64,000 nucleotides of DNA from UBA2779 sp965232615. GTDB lineage: Bacteria > Spirochaetota > Spirochaetia > DSM-2461. The translations under genes were made by a program, and so were the position numbers. The notes below the pieces were generated by a model that did no database searches, was not told the DNA's origin, and saw only the letters and a list, made by a program, of their open reading frames with translations. Below, piece by piece: positions 24,288 to 32,770 of the stretch (the stretch's first letter is position 1; each line of letters begins with the position of its first letter). The stretch covers positions 1,240,001 through 1,304,000 of the forward strand of contig OZ246985.1 in the NCBI GenBank assembly GCA_965232615.1. Reading direction: 5' to 3'.

Positions 24288-25141
24288 GTAAACAATTTGT
24301 TTGTCAGAGCTACCCAGATTTCAGGTTCTATAGTTTCTGCGCGCTGGTTGAGTGCTATCCCTTGATCTCTCAAAATGGACTTGACAGTATCAATATTGGG
24401 GAATTTTTCAATGTGCCGGGCTGTGTTGAGATTATTATTGATGGTTTTGCGCCGTGCATGAAACAGGCTACGGGTGAGTAGCTGTAATAGTTTCAAGTCT
24501 GAAATCTCTCCGTACGGCTTTGTTGGCTCAAGGATTATGATCCGGGATTGTACCCTGGGAACAGGGTAAAATGAACCTGGAGATAATCTCCCTCCATCAG
24601 TCATGCTGTAATTGGTCTGGCAAAGAATTGAAAAAGAGGAATATGCTTTCGTTCCTGCTGAAGCAAGCATACGATGGGCCATTTCTTCCTGAACTGTTAT
24701 GACCCAGCGCCTGGGCATGCATTGAGCTTCTGTAAATGATGCAATGATTGCTGATGCCGCGTTGTAGGGCAGATTCCCTGCAATTCGGTCTGGACATTCA
24801 ATTCCCCATTGATTTTTCCAGGTTTTCATTACATCGCCTGAAATGAGTTTCATGCCTTGAGATGTATAGGAATCCATGAGCCATTGACAGCAGGCCGGGT
24901 CAATTTCGAAAACAGTCAGGTAGGAAGATTCATGGAGTATCAATTCAGTCATGGCTCCCAGACCTGAGCCGATTTCCCAGACTTTTGTGTTGGGTGAAAT
25001 ATCGAGAAATTCAATAATTTTTTTTCTTGCTCCCTGGTTTATAAGATAGTTCTGTCCCCACCGTTTTCGTGGAGACATATTATGGGCCTCGAGAAACTTG
25101 CGGATTGAGGCTGGGGAGTTGTGGTTCAATTGTGCGGACAT
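24263..25141 (-). CDS. rsmA: 16S rRNA dimethyladenosine transferase RsmA (KsgA)
   Basis: Dimethylates A1518 and A1519 of 16S rRNA. The N-terminus contains PRKRWGQNYLINQGARKKII, the SAM loop VWEIGSGLGAMTE and the catalytic NLPYNAASAI (motif IV NLPY). At 292 aa it is slightly long. The last seven residues, GTSKKPI, and the stop codon are encoded by the inserted repeat element at 24128-24287, so the natural C-terminus was replaced. The 5' end overlaps comEC by 62 bases. Confidence 0.92.
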   Translation of the reverse strand: MSAQLNHNSPASIRKFLEAHNMSPRKRWGQNYLINQGARKKIIEFLDISPNTKVWEIGSGLGAMTELILHESSYLTVFEIDPACCQWLMDSYTSQGMKLISGDVMKTWKNQWGIECPDRIAGNLPYNAASAIIASFTEAQCMPRRWVITVQEEMAHRMLASAGTKAYSSFSILCQTNYSMTDGGRLSPGSFYPVPRVQSRIIILEPTKPYGEISDLKLLQLLTRSLFHARRKTINNNLNTARHIEKFPNIDTVKSILRDQGIALNQRAETIEPEIWVALTNKLFTGTSKKPI

Positions 25142-26567
25142 TGTTTTTATAAAGTGTTGGCAGTATAGTACCGACTGCCATTATTGGCCAAGACAGGAAT
25201 GCACTTATGCTCAAAGCTGGAGCTCTGGAGAAGAAACCGGCCATTACTGTCATCAACTCCACCACTGTATCCAGAAAGATTATGTTGAATTCCATGATTC
25301 TGCCAACTGGAATAACCATGAGAATTGTTCCAGCAGCCATAGATAATGCGACAAGAGGTGTAAGAAATGCTGCTGATAAAATAGCAATGGGTCGCCAGAT
25401 TCCAAACGTTTTTACAATAATTGGCATGGTAGCAGTTTGGGCACCAATACCAATTCCAATGATTCCGGCTGTATGGACCGGTATATACCGCTTGAGAATG
25501 CTGCTTAAACTCAAGCCACCTGTCAGTATGCCAGCAAGAGCTGTATAGCTTAATAGAAATGAAAGGGAATTCACACTTCGCGGGAAGAGTATTATCTGGA
25601 GAATGAAAGCAATACACAGGTATTTGAAAGGGGATGCCTGATAGCCTTTGTATCTGTCTCGTGTCCACATGGTATACATGATTACCGCCCGTACCAGTGA
25701 AGGACGGAATCCTGCCAGGAGCAGGTAAACTGCTACAACCAGAAGTGATGCCATACTTGAGCCTTTCATGCCGAGTATGACGATTGTTATGCGTCTGATT
25801 GCAATGGCAATTAAGCCGACATGAAAACCTGACAGTGCCAGTAGATGCATGCACCCTGCTTCACGGAATTGCCTGATTACACGCGAGCCGGAGTCAATCC
25901 TGCGGCCAAGAATGAGTGCTGAGAGAAATGTAAAAGTATCATGGGAGGTTCTTTCCAACCCCTCACTCATCTTTCCCAGCAGGGAATGTCTCCATTTCAA
26001 CAGCCGGGATCTCCATTCACCGGGCGTTATTTTGTCCGAATACCAGAATAATGGTTTATCCGTATTGGTATACCCTGTTGATTGAATAATACGTCCGAAT
26101 CCCATCTCCAGAAGTGATGATTGACCGAAAACTGTCACTCGTCCTTTTGCTTCTGCGGTCAGGTTTTCCGAGCTGGCTTCAAGAAGGAGTGCATCGGCAG
26201 CCCAGAGACCTTTTTTTATGAGAACGGGATCTTCAATCAGCATACATTTCACCTCCCTAACATCCTCCATCCTGATCCCATAGGTGGTTCGAATTGTCTG
26301 CAGGGGCACTTGTATCTGGGACAAACTGGCAATAATAAATCCTGATAAGATGAGTAGGAGAATATCTGAAACTTCTCTTAGTCGAACTTGTAGTGAGTAA
26401 TGCCATCTCCCGGGATGAAAACCAGCAAACAGCAAGATTAAAAGAATGAAAACAGTTCCGTAAACAATCCAGTACACAACCGAAATCCGGCTATATGAAC
26501 TGACGGCCAGATAAACAGCACATCCAGTCGCAATTGGAGGAGATTTTGACCATTGATGGTTGTTCAT
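25080..26567 (-). CDS. comEC: ComEC/Rec2-type DNA uptake channel protein
   Basis: Polytopic inner-membrane protein of the natural transformation machinery, thought to pass single-stranded DNA. The competence domain is recognisable by EAGCMHLLALSGFHVGLIAI, followed by many hydrophobic helices. I place the start at the ATG at 26567 (MNNHQWSKSP); the longer open frame upstream comes from the repeat element at 26624. The resulting 495 aa lacks the C-terminal metallo-beta-lactamase domain of long ComEC forms, as in many bacteria. With dprA in the same window it suggests transformation capacity, though other components are not seen. Confidence 0.85.
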   Translation of the reverse strand: MNNHQWSKSPPIATGCAVYLAVSSYSRISVVYWIVYGTVFILLILLFAGFHPGRWHYSLQVRLREVSDILLLILSGFIIASLSQIQVPLQTIRTTYGIRMEDVREVKCMLIEDPVLIKKGLWAADALLLEASSENLTAEAKGRVTVFGQSSLLEMGFGRIIQSTGYTNTDKPLFWYSDKITPGEWRSRLLKWRHSLLGKMSEGLERTSHDTFTFLSALILGRRIDSGSRVIRQFREAGCMHLLALSGFHVGLIAIAIRRITIVILGMKGSSMASLLVVAVYLLLAGFRPSLVRAVIMYTMWTRDRYKGYQASPFKYLCIAFILQIILFPRSVNSLSFLLSYTALAGILTGGLSLSSILKRYIPVHTAGIIGIGIGAQTATMPIIVKTFGIWRPIAILSAAFLTPLVALSMAAGTILMVIPVGRIMEFNIIFLDTVVELMTVMAGFFSRAPALSISAFLSWPIMAVGTILPTLYKNNVRTIEPQLPSLNPQVSRGP

Positions 26568-26623
26568 ATTATGGAAGACTGCTTCAAAGCTGTGTAATCG
26601 TAGTTTTCTGTGGAGAATGCTAT

Positions 26624-26783
26624 GGGTACCTCTAAAAAACAGCTTTAGGAAATTGACGAAGAGATTTTTTGTCGATACAAGGCGGCAAAAGCGGAGCGTA
26701 TCTGAGCTACGTGAGCATTTTGACAACGCAGTAGCGGCAGAAAAGATCGAGTCAAGAACTAAATGGGTTTTTTAGAGGTGCCC
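26624..26783 (+). repeat. 160-bp repeat element without hairpin cassette (possible ancestral form)
   Basis: Ends GGGTACCTCTAAAAAACA and GGGTTTTTTAGAGGTGCCC. The interior reads GATTTTTTGTCGATACAAGG, CGGCAAAAGCGGAGCGTATC, then CTACGTGAGCATTTTGACAA and GATCGAGTCAAGAACTAAAT. It has the same length as the copy at 24128 but lacks the GGTGCGT hairpin, and its core is the part shared with the element at 3889-4056. No coding capacity. Confidence 0.88.
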
Positions 26784-26785
26784 CT

Positions 26786-27775
26786 ATGACTCTGAGCCTG
26801 GACTTGATTCTAGCTCCTGATCAGTTTATGCTGAGTGCTGTGAATTCAAGACGGTTAATAGAGATAACATTCTTCATTGTCCTGTCCTGTGCTGTGGTAT
26901 ATGCTGATGAAGGTGTCCATCCTCTGAGTATTGAAGCCCTGCGGGAGAGGGAATATTCTGCCGGAACCATTATGTTCCTGGATTCAGTTCCTGCAAAGGA
27001 AGGTTTGGAAGCCCGTGAGTTCCAGTATGAATCTGATGGTAATACAGTGTATGGGCTTATCGAAAAACCCGTTGGAAAAGCTCCACCGGGCGGCTGGCCT
27101 GTTATACTTCTGGCTCACGGTTATATTCCACCGAATTATTATTCAACCACGAAAAGCTATCGTCTGGTAACGCAGTATTATGCTGCAGGAGGTTTTTATG
27201 TCGTTAAACCCGACTATCGCGGGCATGGACGATCTACAGGCCGTGTCCGTAGTCCTGCCCGGACGGTCGATTACACAGTGGATGTTATGAATCTCATTGC
27301 CGGACTCAAAATGATTTCCGATGTCGATTCGGAAAACATCTTTCTCTATGGTCATTCCATGGGTGGTGAAATAGGTCTGAGGATCATGACCATTTCCAAT
27401 GATCTAAAAGGATCCACACTCTGGGCACCGGTCACCAGAGATTTCCCGGAAAACACCCTGTACTTTCTCAGAAAGCGGAATCACAAAGAAGCCGACCAGC
27501 GTCTGGAGTTAATCAACACAGAAATACCCCCTGAAGCCCATGCTTCCATTACTCCAATCAACTATCTGGATTCCATTAATACACCTTTGATCATTCATCA
27601 TGGCAGTGCAGATGAATCGGTTCCCTTTCATTGGAGCCAGCCGTTCCGACAACGTCTTGATGCTGCAGGAGTTTCTTATTCCTTCTATGAGTATCCAGGG
27701 GAAAATCATAACATTTCAAAAAGCTTTTATAAGGTAATGTCTCTTGATATGGAATTCTTTCGAAATCTGATGTAG
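26786..27775 (+). CDS. Secreted alpha/beta hydrolase (prolyl-oligopeptidase-like S9 family)
   Basis: 329 aa. The signal-peptide-like segment SRRLIEITFFIVLSCAVVYA ends near residue 41. The alpha/beta-hydrolase fold has the oxyanion region LLAHGYIPPNYYST, the nucleophile elbow YGHSMGGEIGL, an acid in HHGSADESVPF, and the base histidine in PGENHNISKSF. Substrate unknown; a periplasmic peptidase or esterase is likely. ATG 26786 sits two bases after the inserted repeat, whose AGAGGTG end provides the only Shine-Dalgarno-like sequence; ATG 26828 is an alternative start. Confidence 0.78.
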   Translation: MTLSLDLILAPDQFMLSAVNSRRLIEITFFIVLSCAVVYADEGVHPLSIEALREREYSAGTIMFLDSVPAKEGLEAREFQYESDGNTVYGLIEKPVGKAPPGGWPVILLAHGYIPPNYYSTTKSYRLVTQYYAAGGFYVVKPDYRGHGRSTGRVRSPARTVDYTVDVMNLIAGLKMISDVDSENIFLYGHSMGGEIGLRIMTISNDLKGSTLWAPVTRDFPENTLYFLRKRNHKEADQRLELINTEIPPEAHASITPINYLDSINTPLIIHHGSADESVPFHWSQPFRQRLDAAGVSYSFYEYPGENHNISKSFYKVMSLDMEFFRNLM

Positions 27776-27788
27776 GTTTTTGATTACC

Positions 27789-28209
27789 GGGCACCTCTAA
27801 AAACCCCATTTAGTTCTTGACTCGATCTTTTTCCTTGCTACTACGTTGTCAAAATGCTCACATAAGCAGGTGCGTACCGCAGGAGCAAAGCTCCGAGGAA
27901 TGCACCGCCAACCGCTTAAGCTTTTGCCACCTTGCATCAAGAAAAAATTTAAGCAGGTGCGTACCGCAGGAGCAAAGCTCCGAGGAATGCACCGCCAACC
28001 GCTTAAGCTTTTGCCACCTTGCATCAAGAAAAAATTTAAGCAGGTGCGTACCGCAGGAGCAAAGCTCCGAGGAACGCACCGCCAACCGCTTAATCATTTG
28101 CCGCCTTGCATCAAGAAAAAATTTAAGCAGGTGCGTACCGCAGGAGCAAAGCTCCGAGGAATGCACCGCCATTGCGCCAAATTCCAAAAACGGTTTTTTA
28201 GAGGTTGCC
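27789..28209 (-). repeat. Repeat element with four hairpin cassettes in 87-bp units
   Basis: Starts GGGCACCTCTAAAAACCCC and ends GGTTTTTTAGAGGTTGCC. The cassettes begin (AAGCAGGTGCG) at 27864, 27951, 28038 and 28125, a constant 87-base period. Each unit joins the hairpin to a second segment, CGCTTAAGCTTTTGCCACCT plus TGCATCAAGAAAAAATTTAA, so expansion here used a larger unit than the 51-base one. Three of the four carry AATGCACC, keeping a G-T wobble in the outer arm. Confidence 0.88.
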
Positions 28210-28496
28210 TTATGTTTATTTCTATGGATGTTTGATACTTCATACATACCTCCGATACATGGTTTAAGAGTTATATAGATCGATTGGATTCAATTCGTCC
28301 TGTCCGTATCATTGGATTCTTCTCTGGTGTCAGAAAGCTTGTTATTTCACTAAAAATCCATGTTAAACTCGTTATAACTCAGACCTTTTAGAGTTGCATA
28401 TTGTTTGCATACACTACCCATCATACGAATCCACTAATCACCTGTATAGTTGTTTTCTGTTTATCAAAATTTTTCGATGAATTTATCGATATAACC
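28210..28496. other. AT-rich intergenic region upstream of mraZ
   Basis: No coding region or structural RNA is recognised. It contains one weak trace of the repeat end (CCTTTTAGAGTTGC, about 28383-28396). Probably regulatory space before the division cluster. Confidence 0.4.
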
Positions 28497-28526
28497 TTGA
28501 CGTATTATGTTCACAGGATATATTAT
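28497..28526 (+). promoter_or_regulatory. Candidate promoter of the dcw cluster (mraZ)
   Basis: TTGACG (28497-28502), 18-base spacer, TATTAT (28521-28526). The leader then has GAGGTG, GTGGTG (28552) and GTGGGG (28573), which resemble GTGGG-type MraZ operator repeats, but their spacing (about 21-23 bases) is not the standard 10, so autoregulation is only a suggestion. GTGGGGAG also serves as ribosome-binding site. Confidence 0.5.
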
Positions 28527-28585
28527 CTGAGGTGTAAAAAAGTATTTAAAAGTGGTGAGTTAACCAATATTCGTGGGGAGTAATT

Positions 28586-29056
28586 TTGATACTTCAAGGT
28601 CAATACAGTGTGATTATTGATGACAAAGGCCGAATGCTGCTGCCAGCCAAATTACGGCAACAGATTCCCGGTGAAACACTTATATTGACCAAAGGAATTC
28701 AGAAATGCCTCTGGCTTTTTCTTCCTGAGAAATGGAAGGAAATTTCCCAGGAGGTTCTGAGTCAGGCATCAGTATTTTCCCTGCGTAATCAAGATGTCAT
28801 GCGTCGTATTGTTGCTCCTGCAGAGGAGATTTTGATAGATAAAACTGGACGGGTAAAACTGTCATTATCCCTCATGAGGGCTATCGGAATCTCCAAGGCA
28901 TGTTATGTCATGGGAATGGATGAGCAGTTGGAAATATGGGATGAAGCAGCTCTTAATCACTATGAATCAGTTAAGGCTGGCGAGGTAGAACAAGTCTGGG
29001 AGGACTTCGGCATTATGGATGCGGTAGGAAAAAATGAGTGTGAATCCGATTCATAA
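28586..29056 (+). CDS. mraZ: MraZ, transcriptional regulator of the division and cell wall cluster
   Basis: Two AbrB-like repeats: QYSVIIDDKGRMLLPAKLRQ (residues about 6-25) and ILIDKTGRVKLSLSLMRAIG (about 85-105), each with the DxKGR / DxxGR turn. MraZ binds GTGGG repeats upstream of its own operon. The start is TTG at 28586 behind GGGGAG; no ATG is positioned correctly. The 3' end overlaps rsmH by 23 bases. Confidence 0.92.
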   Translation: MILQGQYSVIIDDKGRMLLPAKLRQQIPGETLILTKGIQKCLWLFLPEKWKEISQEVLSQASVFSLRNQDVMRRIVAPAEEILIDKTGRVKLSLSLMRAIGISKACYVMGMDEQLEIWDEAALNHYESVKAGEVEQVWEDFGIMDAVGKNECESDS

Positions 29057-29948
29057 ACCAGTTATGTCTGAAGAGGTGATCAAGCATCTTGTCCCCAGTT
29101 GCAGGGATGCCTGTATCATTGATGCCACTCTGGGAGAGGGTGGTCATGCGTCAATGTTTCTTGAGGCGTATCCAGAATCAAAGGTTGTTGGTATTGATGC
29201 TGATCCGATCATGGTTGAGAGGGCTTCCATGCGATTATCATCATATTCTTCTGATCGGTTTGAGGGAAGAGTGGGATGGAATGATGATATACTGGCTGAC
29301 TGGAAAGGCCCTGCGCCCGGCATCGTTCTGGTGGATCTGGGGGTTTCTTATTATCACTATAAGAAAAGAGGGAGAGGGTTTGCGTTCACTTCATCAGAGC
29401 CCCTGGATATGCGTCTCGATGACAGTGTTGAAGTTTCGGCATCAGATCTTGTCAACAAGCTCAGAGAGGATGATCTGGCCAATCTCATATTCAGGTATGG
29501 GGAAGAGCGTTACAGTCGTCGAATTGCCAGACGGATTGTTGCCAGACGTCAGCAGAAAAAAATTGTAGAGTCCTCTGATTTAGCGAACATAGTTCATTCT
29601 GCTGTACCTTCCGGTTACAGGTATGGCCGGCGACATCCAGCTACAAAGACATTTCAAGCCCTTCGCATTGCTGTTAATCATGAGTTGGACAGATTAGCCC
29701 GTATTCTGGATGTTGTACCGGGAATGCTTGCCTCAAGAGGAAAACTGGGTGTAATCAGCTTTCATTCCCTGGAAGATCGGATGGTTAAGCAGTCTTTTCG
29801 CCGCAGAGATGTGAAATATGGTGGAGATTGTAATGTTTACACGAAAAAACCAGTCGTTCCTTCTGAGAAGGAATGCCTGGAGAATCCTTCAGCAAGGAGT
29901 GCGAAGTTCAGAGTTCTGGGCAGACCTGAAATTGGAGGGACTCAATGA
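29034..29948 (+). CDS. rsmH: 16S rRNA (cytosine-1402-N4) methyltransferase RsmH
   Basis: Methylates the base of C1402, the same nucleotide whose ribose is methylated by RsmI (also in this window). HKPVMSEEVIKHL and the SAM loop DATLGEGGHA are at the N-terminus. Further blocks are VDLGVSYYHYKKRGRGFAF (family usually SxxQLD or similar), RIARRIVARRQ, HPATKTFQALRIAVNHEL and SFHSLEDRMVK. 304 aa, normal. It overlaps both neighbours. Confidence 0.93.
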   Translation: MSVNPIHKPVMSEEVIKHLVPSCRDACIIDATLGEGGHASMFLEAYPESKVVGIDADPIMVERASMRLSSYSSDRFEGRVGWNDDILADWKGPAPGIVLVDLGVSYYHYKKRGRGFAFTSSEPLDMRLDDSVEVSASDLVNKLREDDLANLIFRYGEERYSRRIARRIVARRQQKKIVESSDLANIVHSAVPSGYRYGRRHPATKTFQALRIAVNHELDRLARILDVVPGMLASRGKLGVISFHSLEDRMVKQSFRRRDVKYGGDCNVYTKKPVVPSEKECLENPSARSAKFRVLGRPEIGGTQ

Positions 29949-30235
29949 AGCATGTTCTCACTGCACTGATATTGGTGAGTATTCCGGTATTGTTGATGAT
30001 AAAGGCACTGCAGTCCTACCGTTATACGGTTGCCCTTGAAGAAGTAGGAGCTTATGAAGGTGCACAGGAAGAGCTGTTGGAGGAGAATAAACGATTACTG
30101 GCAGGAATAGCTGTATTCAGTGCTCCGGAAAGAGTTCATACCCTGGGGAAAGGTCCTCTGGAGCTTGATCCAGCTGATCATGGAAATGTACTGCAGGTAC
30201 AATTGCCTGAAACAACCGGAGAAAGCAGTGAATAA
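29945..30235 (+). CDS. ftsL: FtsL-like cell division protein
   Basis: 96 aa: a single N-terminal membrane helix (VLTALILVSIPVLLMIKAL) followed by a short coiled coil (ALEEVGAYEGAQEELLEENK) and a periplasmic tail. The size, topology and position between rsmH and murF are those of FtsL; sequence identity in this family is always low, so the call depends on topology and context. It overlaps rsmH by 4 bases and murF by 8. Confidence 0.68.
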   Translation: MKHVLTALILVSIPVLLMIKALQSYRYTVALEEVGAYEGAQEELLEENKRLLAGIAVFSAPERVHTLGKGPLELDPADHGNVLQVQLPETTGESSE

Positions 30236-31595
30236 ACTTCTGGATATGTTCAATGCCTCAATGCTTGCAGAGTTGACCGATGGTGAATTGCTGGGGAATC
30301 CTGATGCCGGGATTCGTCGCGCGAGAGCTGATTCTCGAATTTGCCAGGCAGGTGATCTTTTTGTCGCATTGCCAGGGAGAAAACAAAATGGTAGTCAGTT
30401 TTGCTTATCGGCATGGGAAGAGGGCGCAGAAGTCGCTCTTGTATCAAAAAGCCATGATCTGCCTGTGCCGCCACCGGGTAAATCATTGGTTTTAGTTGAT
30501 GATGCCCGGACAGCTCTACTGAAAGTCGCCAGATTTCGGAGGGAAACGGCAAAAAATCTCAGGGTTGTCGGTATTACAGGAAGCAATGGGAAGACAACGA
30601 CAAAGAATATCCTTACCGCCATCATGATGGCATGGAAGGGGTCTTCTGTTTTACATACTCAGGGTAATTATAACTCGGATATTGGTCTTCCTCTTACTCT
30701 CTTTGATCTCCGGTCAACACATGAAATCGCGGTTCTGGAAATGGGAATGAATCGCATTGGAGAAATTGCACTTCTTGCGGATATTGCCCGGCCAGAAGTT
30801 GGGATAATAACAAATATCGGACTGGCTCATGTTGGAGAAATTGGTTCTCTTGAATCTATTGCCAATGAAAAAAAGGCAGTTTTTAATTCATCTCCTTCCG
30901 TGGCTGTTGTTCATGCGAATGAACCCTGGCGGGATTTTCTTGTTGGGAATTTTCCGGGTGAAGTGAGACTGTTTGGAAAGTGGGGGGAAAAAAACTGGAT
31001 TGATTTTAAGGATGAAGGAATTAAAGGTTATCGCATAAAACGAGGAAGGAGGGAGATAAACTATCCACTGGCCGGCAGGCATAATCTCCTTAATGCCATG
31101 GCGGCAGTGGAGGCCGCTCTTGCCCTTGGTGTACCGGAATCTGCGATCGAAACTGGTCTGGAATCTGTAAAGCCGGCGGACAGTCGGTGTGAAGTAATCG
31201 AAGGTAAATACATCGTTGTACGAGATTGTTATAATGCGAATCCTGAATCATTGAATGCCGCACTTGAGTTCTTCAGGGGATTGAAATTGTCTGGACGTCG
31301 TATTGTTATTCTGGGTGAGTTATTAGAACTGGGAAATGAAACCATACCAGCTCTAATGGTCGCTGGCAAAACTGTCGCAAAGATAGAGCCCGAAGCAGTT
31401 TTTCTTTACGGGGATACTTCGATCTCAATAGAAGAATCTTTGCTGGCCAGTGGCTATCGAGGCTCTCTGCAGCGATATACAAATATGGGAGAATTGAAAT
31501 CGGAACTTCACGGGTATAAAAAACCTGGGGATATAGTATTGATAAAAGGTTCACATGGGAATGCTCTCGAGCGTTTGTATGATGTTTTTGTATGA
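30228..31595 (+). CDS. murF: UDP-N-acetylmuramoyl-tripeptide--D-alanyl-D-alanine ligase MurF
   Basis: Adds D-Ala-D-Ala to the peptidoglycan precursor. ATP loop GITGSNGKTTTKN, then LEMGMNRIGEI and a C-terminal ligase domain with RDCYNANPESLNAALEFF. I choose GTG 30228 (VNKLLDMFNASM), behind GGAGA, giving 455 aa, the usual size; the open frame extending upstream to 30120 would overlap ftsL over most of its second half. Neither ftsI nor murE lies between ftsL and murF. Confidence 0.92.
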   Translation: MNKLLDMFNASMLAELTDGELLGNPDAGIRRARADSRICQAGDLFVALPGRKQNGSQFCLSAWEEGAEVALVSKSHDLPVPPPGKSLVLVDDARTALLKVARFRRETAKNLRVVGITGSNGKTTTKNILTAIMMAWKGSSVLHTQGNYNSDIGLPLTLFDLRSTHEIAVLEMGMNRIGEIALLADIARPEVGIITNIGLAHVGEIGSLESIANEKKAVFNSSPSVAVVHANEPWRDFLVGNFPGEVRLFGKWGEKNWIDFKDEGIKGYRIKRGRREINYPLAGRHNLLNAMAAVEAALALGVPESAIETGLESVKPADSRCEVIEGKYIVVRDCYNANPESLNAALEFFRGLKLSGRRIVILGELLELGNETIPALMVAGKTVAKIEPEAVFLYGDTSISIEESLLASGYRGSLQRYTNMGELKSELHGYKKPGDIVLIKGSHGNALERLYDVFV

Positions 31596-31600
31596 TTTTG

Positions 31601-31630
31601 TTGACAAAGTTTTTGTTGATAAAGTATTGT
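31601..31630 (+). promoter_or_regulatory. Candidate internal promoter before mraY
   Basis: TTGACA (31601-31606), 18-base spacer, TATTGT (31625-31630), in the only sizeable gap (81 bases) within the murF to ftsZ run. A second AT-rich hexamer, TATAAA, follows at 31630. Confidence 0.4.
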
Positions 31631-31676
31631 ATAAATAAATGATTTAACTGGAATTTATTCACTGTTCAGGGGAGGG

Positions 31677-32759
31677 GTGATGGTCAAGGCTCTGTTTTAT
31701 CCATTGGTAGATATTGCCAATGCATTTAATATCTTTCAATACATAAGTTTTCGTTCAGCTTATGCAGCTGTTACAGCTTTATTAACAGCCTTTCTCTTTG
31801 GTCCGAAAGTTATACGGTTTTTGGTCCGATTTAAGATCGGTCAGGAGATACGGGCCGATGGACCTGCAGCTCACTTATCCAAGGCCGGAACCCCTACGAT
31901 GGGTGGGGCTCTTATCCTCCTCGCGTTTTTAATTTCCGTGCTTTTATGGCAGGACTTATCATCCAGTTATACATGGATAGTTGTGTTTAGTGCTATCGGA
32001 TTCGGTTTGCTGGGTTTTGTCGATGATCTGCTGAAGATTACGAAAAAAAACTCAAATGGTTTGCGTGTTGGGGTGAAGTTTGTGGGGCAAGTAATTGTCT
32101 CACTTTTCGTGATGATTCTTCTCTATATTTTCAGGAATCCTGAGACCACTATGCTCTACGTCCCGTTTGTTAAGAAGCCGGTTCTTGATATGGGACTCCT
32201 GTATATACCATTTGGTATCCTCATGATTGTCGGAGTCTCGAATGCTGTGAATCTAACCGATGGTCTGGATGGGCTGGCTGTCGGACTTGTTGTCATCGCT
32301 CTTGTCGCTGTTGCTGGCCTTGCGTATCTTTCCGGTCATGCTGAATTCGCACGGTATCTCATCATCCCGCATCTAGCAGGAGCTGGGGAATTAACAATAT
32401 CGACCACCGCATTGCTCGGGGCTTGTGTGGGTTTTCTCTGGTTCAATGCCCATCCGGCTGAAATCATGATGGGAGATCTAGGGAGTCTCACTCTGGGCAG
32501 TCTTCTTGCCGTATTCTCTCTGTTGCTGAAGAAAGAAATCTTGTTTCTTGTTATCGGAGGAGTGTTTGTTCTTGAGACTCTGTCGGTAGTAATCCAGGTC
32601 CTGTATTACAAGAAGACAAAAAGAAGAGTTTTTTTGATGAGCCCCCTACATCACCATTGCGAGCTCTCAGGCTGGAAAGAGAGCAAAGTCGTTACCCGGT
32701 TCTGGATCCTTGGAGGTCTGTTTGCCATCCTGGGATTGAGTACTTTGAAGATTCAGTGA
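31677..32759 (+). CDS. mraY: Phospho-N-acetylmuramoyl-pentapeptide transferase MraY
   Basis: Polytopic membrane enzyme forming lipid I. Conserved loops are HLSKAGTPTMGGALILLAF, the aspartate motif GFVDDLLKITKKNS, NAVNLTDGLDGLA, FNAHPAEIMMGDLGSLTLGS and MSPLHHHCELSGWKE. 360 aa, standard. The start is GTG 31677 or ATG 31680, both next to GGGGAGG. Confidence 0.95.
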   Translation: MMVKALFYPLVDIANAFNIFQYISFRSAYAAVTALLTAFLFGPKVIRFLVRFKIGQEIRADGPAAHLSKAGTPTMGGALILLAFLISVLLWQDLSSSYTWIVVFSAIGFGLLGFVDDLLKITKKNSNGLRVGVKFVGQVIVSLFVMILLYIFRNPETTMLYVPFVKKPVLDMGLLYIPFGILMIVGVSNAVNLTDGLDGLAVGLVVIALVAVAGLAYLSGHAEFARYLIIPHLAGAGELTISTTALLGACVGFLWFNAHPAEIMMGDLGSLTLGSLLAVFSLLLKKEILFLVIGGVFVLETLSVVIQVLYYKKTKRRVFLMSPLHHHCELSGWKESKVVTRFWILGGLFAILGLSTLKIQ

Positions 32760-32770
32760 GAGAGTGTGTG

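Noticed and set aside
26568..26726. N-terminal extension of comEC to 26726
   Set aside because: The extra residues are translated repeat element (CRSSDTLRFCRL, LKLFFRGTH) and not part of ComEC.
28529..28578. MraZ operator made of GTGGG repeats
   Set aside because: Only one exact repeat is present and the spacing does not follow the usual 10-base period; mentioned only as a suggestion.
30120..31595. The longer murF frame starting at 30120
   Set aside because: It would overlap ftsL by 116 bases and adds a non-homologous N-terminus; GTG 30228 has a ribosome-binding site.
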